Below the pieces are notes generated by a model. It saw nothing but the letters and a program-made list of their open reading frames with translations. It was not told where the DNA came from and searched no databases. Below, piece by piece: positions 45,555 through 54,283 of a stretch of 64,000 bases of DNA. Source of the DNA: JACVRX01 sp046726315 (lineage in GTDB: Bacteria > Actinomycetota > Actinomycetes > Jiangellales > Jiangellaceae); NCBI GenBank assembly GCA_046726315.1, contig JBKPAG010000006.1:39723-103722 (forward strand). The letters are read 5' to 3'. Made by a program: the position numbers and the translations under genes. Every line of letters begins with the position of its first letter. Position 1 is the first letter of the stretch.

Positions 45555-46569
45555 GCAATTTCGCGAGCGCGTCCGGCAGCGGTCGGCCGACGGCCTGGAC
45601 CAGCCAACCGAACCCGCCGAGACCGGCCGGATCGAGCAACTCAACGGCCTGAGTCGCTTTCGAGAGCGCTCTCACATAGGACGGCGGATCGTCGACGGCC
45701 AATGATCGTGGTGGCAAGGTTGCGCCGAATCCCAGTGCCCGTAGCGCCCGGCGTTGGGTCGTCAACAGCGTGGCCGTCGCACCGGCCTCGATCCCGGCCG
45801 AGGCGCACGCATCGAGTGCAACGTGGGCGGTGATGTCGCAGGAACCGTCGGGAACCGGCGCGACCATCCGGCCCGCCCGATATCCGGCAAGGGTTCCGGT
45901 TGGTGGCCGGTCGGGTCGATGGTGCCAATAATCGATGGCGACGAGAACGCCTCGGCGGACCCGCCGGACCGCGCTGGCCCAAGCCTCGTCTCGTGGCCGA
46001 CCAACCTCGGCCCGAACCCCTGGTTCAGCGTCATCCAGCGGCCACCAGTGGGCCAGCCAGGCTGCGTCGTCGCCTTTCGGCATCGCCCCAAGCTCCTCCA
46101 TGCCGGATGTCGGGTCGACGTGGACGAGCCGGGCCTGCCCTGCGTGGTCGACTTCGGCAACCTCGACCGGCATGTCGTCGAGCCATTCGTTCGCGACTAC
46201 CAGCACGTCTATGTGATCTCGAGACTGGTAAGGCGGTCCCACCGCTCCAGCAGTTTCGAGGTCACCGAAGTTGGAGGTCCACCGAATGGAGTCGGGCAGA
46301 TCCGCAGGCCGGGACGACACATCGACACCGATCAGCTGCAGATCCGGCACGCGACGGTGCACCTCCCGCAGCAGTTCACCGCCGCCCGCCCCGAGATCCA
46401 CCACGGTGCGGGCTGCGCACTCGCGAGCCAGCCTGGTCATGGCCTCGGCGAACAACGTCGAGGCGTGCACCGACGTCCGAAAGTGATCAACAGCTCGTTC
46501 GCGCCGGTAGAAGCCGTCGGCCCCGTAGAGCGCATGCGTCATGGCTTCGCGCCAGGTCGGCCACTGCAC
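45547..46569 (-). CDS. SAM-dependent methyltransferase (MidA-like)
   Basis: 340 residues. WREAMTHALYGADGFYRR at the N terminus, motif I VVDLGAGGGELLREVHRRVPDLQLIGVDVS, then VLVVANEWLDDMPVEVAEVD, like the NDUFAF7/MidA group that modifies a complex I arginine in mitochondria. This is notable given the nuoD-like gene nearby. GTG start. Its end overlaps panD by 8 bp, convergent. Confidence 0.85.
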   Translation of the reverse strand: MQWPTWREAMTHALYGADGFYRRERAVDHFRTSVHASTLFAEAMTRLARECAARTVVDLGAGGGELLREVHRRVPDLQLIGVDVSSRPADLPDSIRWTSNFGDLETAGAVGPPYQSRDHIDVLVVANEWLDDMPVEVAEVDHAGQARLVHVDPTSGMEELGAMPKGDDAAWLAHWWPLDDAEPGVRAEVGRPRDEAWASAVRRVRRGVLVAIDYWHHRPDRPPTGTLAGYRAGRMVAPVPDGSCDITAHVALDACASAGIEAGATATLLTTQRRALRALGFGATLPPRSLAVDDPPSYVRALSKATQAVELLDPAGLGGFGWLVQAVGRPLPDALAKLLS

Positions 46570-46634
46570 ATGCCAACCGTAGGCGGCAGCCTTGTTAGCC
46601 TGAGCGGCCGAAGCAGCCCGGAAGAGGCGTGATC

Positions 46635-47585
46635 ATGAGCGAGCCGCGTGGCCCGCATGTGGACGGCGGACCTCCCGATGGCGATGGCCGGCCCGCCCGC
46701 CTCGCGATCGGGGTCGTGGGCACCGGACGGGTGGGAGCAGTGCTCGGTGCGGCCTTGGCCAGGGCCGGCCACCATGTGGTCGCTGCGTACGCCGTTTCGG
46801 TCGCGAGCCGGCAGCGGGCGCGTGTATTGCTGCCCGATGTGCCGTTGGTCACGCCACACGAGGTGTTTGACGGGTCGGACCTGGTGGTTCTCGCAGTGCC
46901 CGATGATGTATTGCCCGCCCTGGTGGAAGGCCTCGTTGCGACCGGATCCGTCCGGGCCGGCCAGATCATCGCGCATACCAGTGGCCGCTACGGAACGGCC
47001 GTGCTCGAACCGGCAACGCGGGCGGGCGCGTTGCCGCTGGCGCTGCATCCGGCGATGACGTTCACCGGCACGGCCGTCGACCTCGAACGGCTGGCCGGGG
47101 CGACGTTCGGTGTCACCGCTCCAGAACCGCTCTGGCCGGTCGCTGAGGCATTGGTCGTGGAAATGGGTTCGGAGCCGGTGCGGATCGCAGAGGCGGATCG
47201 GACCCTGTATCACGCCGCACTCGCGCACGGCGCAAACCACCTGGTGACGCTCGTGAACGACGCGATGGACCTGCTTCGGGAGGCGGGTGTCGCGGAACCT
47301 GACCGGACTCTCTCCGCGCTGCTGTCCGCGGCGCTGGACAACGTCTTGCGCCAAGGCGACGCAGCACTCACCGGCCCGGTGGCGCGCGGTGACGCCGGAA
47401 CCGTCGCAGGGCACGTCGCCGCGATCGAGGCGGCCGTGCCAGAGGCCGTCGCCGCATACGTCGCACTGGCTCGACGGACGGCAACCCGCGCGCTTGCCTC
47501 CGGCCGGCTGCGAGCGGCCGACGCCGAGCCGTTGCTCGACGCTCTCGGCTGCCGTCCCAGCCAGGACTGGGACGGCAACCGTTGA
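46635..47585 (+). CDS. Rossmann and DUF2520 domain protein
   Basis: 316 residues. N-terminal NADP-binding VVGTGRVGAVLGAALARAGHHVV, then VVLAVPDDVLPALVEGLVA and a C-terminal DUF2520 helical domain (HAANHLVTLV-like HGANHLVTLVNDAMDLL). Resembles ketopantoate or pyrroline reductases. Always next to panC in actinobacteria (Rv3603c). It may make pantoate, unproven. AGAGG before the ATG at 46635. TTGA overlap with panC. Confidence 0.93.
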   Translation: MSEPRGPHVDGGPPDGDGRPARLAIGVVGTGRVGAVLGAALARAGHHVVAAYAVSVASRQRARVLLPDVPLVTPHEVFDGSDLVVLAVPDDVLPALVEGLVATGSVRAGQIIAHTSGRYGTAVLEPATRAGALPLALHPAMTFTGTAVDLERLAGATFGVTAPEPLWPVAEALVVEMGSEPVRIAEADRTLYHAALAHGANHLVTLVNDAMDLLREAGVAEPDRTLSALLSAALDNVLRQGDAALTGPVARGDAGTVAGHVAAIEAAVPEAVAAYVALARRTATRALASGRLRAADAEPLLDALGCRPSQDWDGNR

Positions 47586-48433
47586 GTGACACGGCTCCCG
47601 TCATCGCCCGCAACCGGGTCGAACTTGCAGACACCCTCGGCGCTGTAGAGGCTGAGACCGCCGTCGTCATGACCATGGGCGCCCTGCACGACGGCCACAT
47701 CGCCTTGATCCGAGCTGCCCGGCAGCGGGTGGGTACGGAGGGGGTCGTCACGGTGACGATCTTCGTCAACCCGCTTCAGTTCGGCGCCGACGAAGACCTG
47801 GGCCGGTATCCGCGCACCCTCGACAAGGACCTGGAGGTCAGCGCGGCCGAGGGAGTCGACGTCGTTTTCGCGCCCGAACGCGACGAGATGTACCCGGGTG
47901 ACGGGCCGATGGTCACGATCGACCCCGGGAGGCTGGCGGCGGAGTTGGAAGGGTCTGTTCGGCCGACGCACTTCAGCGGGGTTCTCACGGTTGTCGCGAA
48001 GTTGCTCAACCTGACGGTCCCGACCTACGCGTTCTTCGGCGAGAAGGACTACCAGCAATTGGCGCTGATCCGCCGGATGGTTCGGGACTTGGAGATGCCG
48101 TTCGAGATCGTCGGAGTGCCGACAGTCCGGGAGCCCGACGGGCTTGCGCTGTCCAGCCGGAACCAGTACCTGAGCCCCGAGGAACGATCGACGGCGCTGG
48201 CGCTGTCGCGTGCTCTTACCGCTGGCGTTGAGGCGGCTCCGAAGGGAATGGCTGCAGTACTCGCGGCCGGCAGAACCGTCCTCGAGAGCGCGCACGACGT
48301 TCGGGTCGACTACTTCGTGCTACGTGATCCGGAGTTGGGTCAGGCGCCGGTGTCCGGCGAGGCGCGGCTGCTGATCGCGGGGCGGGTCGGCGCTACCCGA
48401 TTGATCGACAACATGGCCCTGACCCTGCCCTGA
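47582..48433 (+). CDS. panC: Pantothenate synthetase
   Basis: 283 residues. TMGALHDGHIALIRAARQ (HIGH-like), VTIFVNPLQFGADEDLGRYPR, FFGEKDYQQLALIRRMVRDLEM and LALSSRNQYLSPEER. It joins pantoate and beta-alanine with ATP. It probably starts with the TTG at 47582, which overlaps the previous stop. Confidence 0.95.
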   Translation: MSDTAPVIARNRVELADTLGAVEAETAVVMTMGALHDGHIALIRAARQRVGTEGVVTVTIFVNPLQFGADEDLGRYPRTLDKDLEVSAAEGVDVVFAPERDEMYPGDGPMVTIDPGRLAAELEGSVRPTHFSGVLTVVAKLLNLTVPTYAFFGEKDYQQLALIRRMVRDLEMPFEIVGVPTVREPDGLALSSRNQYLSPEERSTALALSRALTAGVEAAPKGMAAVLAAGRTVLESAHDVRVDYFVLRDPELGQAPVSGEARLLIAGRVGATRLIDNMALTLP

Positions 48434-48544
48434 CCTCAATGGCGGTGGGCACGTGGCACGGTGAACCGTCGTGCTTCGAGCACGATCTGCACCATTGTGG
48501 AGCGGTTGGGCGTGCCAGGCATTGGTGGTCCTAGGGTTACCGCC

Positions 48545-50191
48545 GTGACCGATCTCCGCCTGCCGCGCCGGCTGTTGGCGCCGGAGCCGGGCTGGGTCGT
48601 GCAGGCCGATGTGGTGGTGGTCGGCAGCGGGATTGCGGGCCTGACGACGGCGCTCGAGGCACGGAAGGCCGGGCGGGTTCTGCTGGTCACGAAGACGTTC
48701 CTCGACGAGGGGTCGACGGTCTGGGCGCAGGGCGGTATTGCCGCTGCCCTCGACCCGGACGACAGCCCGGACCAACACTTCACCGACACCCTGGTCGCCG
48801 GAGTCGGTATCTGCGACGAGGACGCTGTGCGGGTGCTCGTGACCGAGGGTCCGCAGCGGGTGCGTGAGCTGGTCGAGATCGGTGCCAACTTCGAGCGCAC
48901 TGCAGAGGGAGAGATCGCACTCACCCGCGAAGGCGGGCATGGCCGCGATCGCATCGCGCACGCCGGCGGTGACGCCACCGGTCGGGAGATCTCCCGGGCC
49001 TTGATCGAGGCGTTGCATGCGGTTCAAGAGGACCCGGCGATCGAGGTCGTGCAACACGCGCTTGTGATCGACGTCCTGACCGACGCAGATGGGCACGCGT
49101 GCGGGGTGAGCCTGCACGTCATCGGCGAAGGACAACGCGGCGGCGTGGGGGCTGCGCTCGGCCGGGCGGTGGTCCTCGCGACGGGCGGGCTGGGACAGGT
49201 CTACGCGTCGACGACGAACCCGCCGGTCGCGACCGGCGACGGCATCGCAGCTGCATTACGGGCTGGCGCCGAGGTGGCCGACCTGGAGTTCGTCCAGTTC
49301 CATCCGACGGTGATGTGGTTGGGCCGGTCGGCGCACGGGCAGCAGCCGCTGATCTCGGAGGCGCTCAGGGGAGAGGGCGCGGTCCTGCGCGATGTGGAGG
49401 GTCGCCGGTTCATGCTCGGCCGGCACCCGCTGGCCGAGCTGGCCCCGCGCGACGTCGTCGCCAAGGGTGTGATCACTGCGATGACGGAGACCGGGGCCGA
49501 GCATGTCTGGCTGGACGCCCGGCACCTGGGCAAGGACTTCCTGGAACAGCGTTTCCCGACCGTTGTCGCCCGCTGCCGTGAGTTCGGGTTCGATCCCGCG
49601 ACCGCTCTTGTGCCCGTCGCCCCGGCCCAGCACTATGCCAGCGGGGGAGTTCGCACGGACCTACGCGGCCGGTCGTCGCTGCCAGGGCTGTACGCATGCG
49701 GCGAGGTCTCGTGTACGGGCGTGCACGGTGCCAATCGGTTGGCGTCGAACTCGTTGTTGGAGGGACTGGTGTTCGGGCATCGCATCGCGGCAGATCTCGC
49801 CGAGGGCATGCCGCCTCAGTCCGACCCCGGCGAGCGCCCGGGACCAGCCGGGTTGCTCGAACCGGACGCACGGCTGTTCATCCAGGGCGCGATGACCGCC
49901 GGCGCCGGTGTGGTGCGGACGGAGGCGTCGCTGGCGACGGCCGCTGCCTGCCTGACCGACCTGGCCACGGAGCGGCAGTCAGACGTACCCACAACCGAGG
50001 CGTGGGAGACGTCGAACCTGCACGACGTCGGTGCCACGCTGGTCCGGCACGCGACGCTCCGCGAAGAGACTCGGGGAGGCCACTGGCGTGAGGACTTCCC
50101 CGACCTCGACGACGGGCAATGGCGAGGCCATCTCGTCAGCGCGATGACCGATCAGGGAATCCTGCAGACCCGATTCGAGGAGATCATGTGA
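48545..50191 (+). CDS. nadB: L-aspartate oxidase
   Basis: 548 residues. FAD motif DVVVVGSGIAGLTTALEARKAG, then GSTVWAQGGIAAALDPDDSPDQHF, HAGGDATGREISRAL, SEALRGEGAVLRDVEGRRFM and APAQHYASGGVRTDLRGRSS, GVHGANRLASNSLLEGLVFG. It oxidises aspartate to iminoaspartate for NAD. GTG start. Coupled to nadC. No nadA in the window. Confidence 0.96.
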   Translation: MTDLRLPRRLLAPEPGWVVQADVVVVGSGIAGLTTALEARKAGRVLLVTKTFLDEGSTVWAQGGIAAALDPDDSPDQHFTDTLVAGVGICDEDAVRVLVTEGPQRVRELVEIGANFERTAEGEIALTREGGHGRDRIAHAGGDATGREISRALIEALHAVQEDPAIEVVQHALVIDVLTDADGHACGVSLHVIGEGQRGGVGAALGRAVVLATGGLGQVYASTTNPPVATGDGIAAALRAGAEVADLEFVQFHPTVMWLGRSAHGQQPLISEALRGEGAVLRDVEGRRFMLGRHPLAELAPRDVVAKGVITAMTETGAEHVWLDARHLGKDFLEQRFPTVVARCREFGFDPATALVPVAPAQHYASGGVRTDLRGRSSLPGLYACGEVSCTGVHGANRLASNSLLEGLVFGHRIAADLAEGMPPQSDPGERPGPAGLLEPDARLFIQGAMTAGAGVVRTEASLATAAACLTDLATERQSDVPTTEAWETSNLHDVGATLVRHATLREETRGGHWREDFPDLDDGQWRGHLVSAMTDQGILQTRFEEIM

Positions 50192-51075
50192 GCCTGCCTT
50201 CCGATCTCGCGAAGATGCTGGCCGAGGCGGGGCTCGAACCCGGGTACGTCGAGGACTTGGTCCGAGCCGCAGTCGAGGAGGATCTTGCGGGAGGCGTCGA
50301 CCTCACCAGCGAGGCGACCGTGCTCGGTGACCAGCAGACAACAGGCGATCTCGTCGCGCGCGCCGGCGGGGTGGTCGCCGGTCTTGCGGTGGCCGAGGCG
50401 ACGTTCGTCAGCACTTCCGACGGACCTCTGGATGTCGCACGAACGGTTGCCGACGGAGACATCGTCACCGCCGGTACCGTCCTGATGACCCTGACCGGAC
50501 CGACCCGCGCGCTGCTGCTTGCCGAACGCACAGCACTGAACCTGCTGTGTCACCTGTCTGGCATCGCGACAGCCACCCGGCGCTGGGCGGACGCACTGGC
50601 CGGCACGCACGCGGTCGTCAGGGACACCCGCAAGACGACGCCACTGCTTCGTCCCTTGGAGAAGTACGCGGTCCGGTGCGGCGGAGGTGAGAACCACCGG
50701 ATGTCGCTGTCCGATGCGGCGTTGATCAAGGACAACCACGTGATGGCGGCGGGTGGCATCACATCGGCTTACCAGGCGGTCACCAAGGCCTACCCGGACG
50801 TGCCGGTTGAGATCGAGGTGGACAGCGTCGAGGACGCTGTCGAAGCCGCGGCCGCCGGCGCGCAGCTCATCCTGCTGGACAACTTCACCCCACCCGAGGC
50901 TGCCCAGGCAGTGCAAGCGGTGGGCGGGAGGTCCAAGCTCGAGGTGAGTGGCGGCCTGACGATCTACGCCGCACGTGCGTACGGAGAAACGGGCGTGGAC
51001 TACCTGGCCGTCGGGGCGATCACGCATTCCGCACCGGTGCTCGACATCGCATTCGACCTGCGTGAGGTGCGCTGA
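50188..51075 (+). CDS. nadC: Quinolinate phosphoribosyltransferase
   Basis: 295 residues. AAVEEDLAGGVDLTSEA, ERTALNLLCHLSGIATATRRW, VRDTRKTTPLLRPLEKYAVRCGGGENHRMSLSDAALIKDNHV and IEVDSVEDAVEAAAAGAQLILLDNFTP are the QAPRTase motifs. It makes NaMN. GAGGAG before the GTG at 50188, which overlaps nadB. Confidence 0.96.
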   Translation: MSLPSDLAKMLAEAGLEPGYVEDLVRAAVEEDLAGGVDLTSEATVLGDQQTTGDLVARAGGVVAGLAVAEATFVSTSDGPLDVARTVADGDIVTAGTVLMTLTGPTRALLLAERTALNLLCHLSGIATATRRWADALAGTHAVVRDTRKTTPLLRPLEKYAVRCGGGENHRMSLSDAALIKDNHVMAAGGITSAYQAVTKAYPDVPVEIEVDSVEDAVEAAAAGAQLILLDNFTPPEAAQAVQAVGGRSKLEVSGGLTIYAARAYGETGVDYLAVGAITHSAPVLDIAFDLREVR

Positions 51076-51077
51076 TC

Positions 51078-51857
51078 GTGCTTCTCGCGATCGACGTGGG
51101 CAACACCCAGACTGTTCTCGGCCTGCTCGACGGCGAGCAGGTAACGGAGCACTGGCGGGTCGCGACCGACGCTCGCCGAACGGCCGACGAGTTCATGACG
51201 GTCCTGCGGGGGCTGCTCGCCGACGGTCCCGACGACCGGATCGACGGCATCGCCATCTGTTCAACGGTTCCCTCGGTGCTACATGAGATGCGTGAGATGG
51301 TGGCCCGGTACTTCGCCACCGTGCCCTCCGTTCTCGTGGAGCCCGGGGTCCGCACCGGCGTGCCGGTACTGATGGACAACCCGCGCGAGGTCGGCACCGA
51401 CCGGATCGTGAACGCGCTCGCGGCCAAGCACCTGTACGGCGGGCTCTGCATCGTCGTCGATTTCGGCACCGCGACGACGTTCGACGTCGTCTCCGAGGCG
51501 GGGGAGTACGTCGGCGGCGCGATCGCTCCTGGTATCGGGGTGTCGCTGGACGCATTGGGCGACGCCGGTGCGCAACTACGCCGGGTCGAACTGATCCGGC
51601 CGCGGTCGGTGATCGCCAAGAACACCGTCGAGGCGTTGCAGTCCGGCGCGTTGTTCGGCTTCTCCGGCCAAGTAGACGGGATCGTCACCCGGATGGCGGC
51701 CGAACTCGGTCGTGCGTTGTCCGAGCTCACGGTGATCGCTACCGGCGGCCTGGCACCAGTGGTGATCGATGAGTGCGCGACGATCGACTACCACGAGCCG
51801 TGGCTCACCCTGGTCGGCCTGCGACTCGTCTACGACCGCAACGTTCCGGAGCCCTGA
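51078..51857 (+). CDS. coaX: Type III pantothenate kinase
   Basis: 259 residues. LLAIDVGNTQTVLGLLDG (phosphate 1), TDRIVNALAAKHLYGG, IVVDFGTATTFDVV (phosphate 2) and a late ATGGLAPVV. An ASKHA-fold kinase that starts CoA synthesis and needs a monovalent cation. GTG start two bases after nadC, completing the pan–nad–coaX operon. Confidence 0.95.
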   Translation: MLLAIDVGNTQTVLGLLDGEQVTEHWRVATDARRTADEFMTVLRGLLADGPDDRIDGIAICSTVPSVLHEMREMVARYFATVPSVLVEPGVRTGVPVLMDNPREVGTDRIVNALAAKHLYGGLCIVVDFGTATTFDVVSEAGEYVGGAIAPGIGVSLDALGDAGAQLRRVELIRPRSVIAKNTVEALQSGALFGFSGQVDGIVTRMAAELGRALSELTVIATGGLAPVVIDECATIDYHEPWLTLVGLRLVYDRNVPEP

Positions 51858-51907
51858 CCGACGACCGCCACGGCGCGATGGCCGACGACGGTTTGGGCGT
51901 GGTCCCT

Positions 51908-52797
51908 TCAATCCGGCGGCATCGGTGACAACATGGCGAGGTGGCCGAGCTTGTCGGGGTTGAGCACGTTACGCAATGCCCATACTTGGCCGTCGGCGAT
52001 GTCGAGCGACAACACGCTGACCAACCGACCTTTGCGGTCGAAGGATAGTGCGCCCGGCTGGCCGTTGACCTCTGTCGGCTGGAGACGCACGCCGAGTGAC
52101 GCTGCCTGCCGGACCAGGCCCAGTACGAACCGAGCCACCTGAGTCCGGCCCCGCACCGGCCTGCGAACCGCCGGAGCCTTGCCACCCCCGTCTCCGTAGA
52201 ACGCCACGTCGTCGGCGAGCATCCTTTCCAGGGCGGCGAGGTCGCCATCGGCGGATGCGGCGAAGAACCGACGGGCGAGCTCATCGCGTTGCGACCGCGA
52301 GCTCTCGAAACGGGGCCGACGCTCCACCACCCTCGCGGGGGCGCGTACCAGGATCTGCCGGCAGTTCTGCTCTGACTTGTCAACGATCGGGGCGATCTCG
52401 TCGAAGTCGTAGCCGAATACGTCGCGGAGCAAGAACACCGCCCGCTCGACTGGCGACAGCGTCTCCAGCAGCACCAGGAAGGCCATCGACAGGGTGTCGG
52501 TGACTTCCGCCCGGACTGCCGGGTCGGACTCGTCGCCGGTGGTGAGCAGCGGCTCTGGCAACCATGAGCCCACGTAGGCCTCCCTGCGCGCCCGTGCGGA
52601 GCGCAGATGATCGATGGCGAGCCTGGTCGTGACAGTGGTGGCAAATGCCTCGGGCGAGCGCACGTCTTCGGTGCCCCGCATACGCAGCCAGGCCTCCTGC
52701 ACGATGTCCTCGGCCTCGCTGACCTGGCCGAGCATCCGGTAGGCAATCGAGAAATCAGCGGCCGCAGTTGGACGTGGCTCGAGGCAAGATCGGTCAC
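51908..52797 (-). pseudogene. SigJ-type ECF sigma factor with apparent frameshift
   Basis: Sigma-70 region 2 (FSIAYRMLGQVSEAEDIVQEAWLRM), region 4 (LSPVERAVFLLRDVFGYDFDEIAPIVDKSEQNCRQILVRA) and a SnoaL-like C domain (FFAASADGDLAALERMLADDVAFYGDG) are intact. The natural start GTG at 52797 encodes VTDLASSHVQLRPL, then goes out of frame just before FSIAYRML; one added base after RPL restores it. Either this is a real 1-bp deletion, a sequencing error, or the gene starts at an in-frame GTG near 52812 with a poor N terminus. Confidence 0.7.
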
Positions 52798-52870
52798 CGT
52801 TCGATCCAAGCACCGCGCATGTCACAGCGTGTGCGGGGATTTCGTCGTACGGATGACGCGAGGAGACATG

Positions 52871-53812
52871 ATGCGGATATTTGTTGCTGGAGCCACCGGT
52901 GCGTTGAGCCGCCGGTTGGTTCCGACGCTGGTGAGCGCCGGACATGAAGTCATCGGCACGACACGCAGCGCCGACAAGGCTGCGACTCTCGCCGAGAATG
53001 GTGCTGAACCGGTCGTCCTCGATGCCCTCGACCGAGACGCCGTGGTCAATGCCGTGACGAAGGCCAAACCGGATGTCGTCGTCCACGAACTGAGCGATCT
53101 GGCCCGACTGGGCAACCCGAGGAAGTTCGCCGAGGACTTCGCCCAGACCAACCGGTTGCGTACCAGGGGCCTGGACTACCTGCTGGCGGCGGCCCGGGCG
53201 GCCGATGCACACCAGTTCGTCGCACAGAGCTATGCGGGGTGGCCCAACGAACGCACCGGTGGTCGGGTCAAGACCGAGGACGACCCGCTTGACCCGAACC
53301 CGCCAGCGCCAGCCCGCGAGACCTTGGACGCGATCAGGTACCTGGAGAGCGTGGTTACGCAGGCGTCGGACCTCGAGGGCATCGTCTTACGGTATGGCAC
53401 CTTCTACGGACCGGGCACTGGGCTGGCCGAGGGCGGAACCATGCTCGAGATGGTGCGTAAACGCCGGTTTCCGCTGGTCGGCGGAGGCACCGGGGTGTCG
53501 TCGTTCGTTCATATCGACGACGCCGCGTCGGCGACGCTTGCGGCGATCGAGCGCGCGAAGCCGGGAATCTACAACATCGTCGACGACGAGCCCGCCGCCG
53601 TCTCGGAATGGCTCCCATACCTGGCCCAAGTGATCGGCGCCGGGGCACCGATGCGGATGCCCGGCTGGCTCGCTCGACCGCTGCTCGGCGAGCAAGGGAT
53701 CTCTATCATGACCGCAACTCGTGGCTCGTCCAACGCAAAGGCCAGGCGCGAACTCGGCTGGAAGTTGCAGCACCCGAGCTGGCGGGAGGGCTTTCGCACT
53801 GGCCTCGGTTGA
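52871..53812 (+). CDS. NAD-dependent epimerase/dehydratase family protein
   Basis: 313 residues. RIFVAGATGALSRRLVPTLVSAGHEVIGTTRS (Rossmann GxxGxxG-like), DALDRDAVVNAV, a region near QSYAGWPNERTG and LRYGTFYGPGTGLAEG. Extended SDR; the catalytic Tyr is less sure, since the usual YxxxK is replaced near SYAGW. Divergent from the sigma gene. AGGAG at 52861; ATG at 52868 or 52871. Confidence 0.9.
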   Translation: MRIFVAGATGALSRRLVPTLVSAGHEVIGTTRSADKAATLAENGAEPVVLDALDRDAVVNAVTKAKPDVVVHELSDLARLGNPRKFAEDFAQTNRLRTRGLDYLLAAARAADAHQFVAQSYAGWPNERTGGRVKTEDDPLDPNPPAPARETLDAIRYLESVVTQASDLEGIVLRYGTFYGPGTGLAEGGTMLEMVRKRRFPLVGGGTGVSSFVHIDDAASATLAAIERAKPGIYNIVDDEPAAVSEWLPYLAQVIGAGAPMRMPGWLARPLLGEQGISIMTATRGSSNAKARRELGWKLQHPSWREGFRTGLG

Positions 53813-53824
53813 TCTGACGGGCGG

Positions 53825-54154
53825 TTACCCCGGCGGAGGGCTCGCCTCCATGAATTGCCAGCCAGCCTCTTCGACTGCGCGGTGAGCAGGCCCGCTCAGG
53901 GCGGAGAACGAGACCTCGAAGCCAGACCGCCGGCCGCGCTCGTTCAGCTCCCGCAGAAACGCGATCCCCGGCGGCCCGAGCGAGGTGACAGCATGCATGT
54001 CCACAACCGCATGGCTGAGCCCGTTCAGGCTCTCCAACTCCGCGACCTCCGCCACCGCCCCATGCAGCGGATCGATCATTTCCTCATCGATGTCGCCGGA
54101 GAGGAACACCACGATTTCCCTGGACCCACGGTCCACGACGCGCACCTCGCTCAT
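53825..54154 (-). CDS. STAS-domain anti-sigma factor antagonist
   Basis: 109 residues. IVVFLSGDIDEEMIDPLHGAVAEVA, then HAVVDMHAVTSLGPPGIAFLREL, the STAS core, with the usual phospho-acceptor Ser in VTSLGPPG. It may bind anti-sigma kinases. GAGGTGAGG precedes the ATG. Convergent on the epimerase gene. Confidence 0.9.
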   Translation of the reverse strand: MSEVRVVDRGSREIVVFLSGDIDEEMIDPLHGAVAEVAELESLNGLSHAVVDMHAVTSLGPPGIAFLRELNERGRRSGFEVSFSALSGPAHRAVEEAGWQFMEASPPPG

Positions 54155-54283
54155 CGCCCTCACCTCCGTAGCATGACTCTTGCACCATTGGGAACGATGC
54201 AACAAGCCGTCCCGGCGCCACACTCCGCGCCGCAGTCGATGGTGGTTGACCGTGGCGACCCCCCAAGCTCTTGGAGGTGCAGC

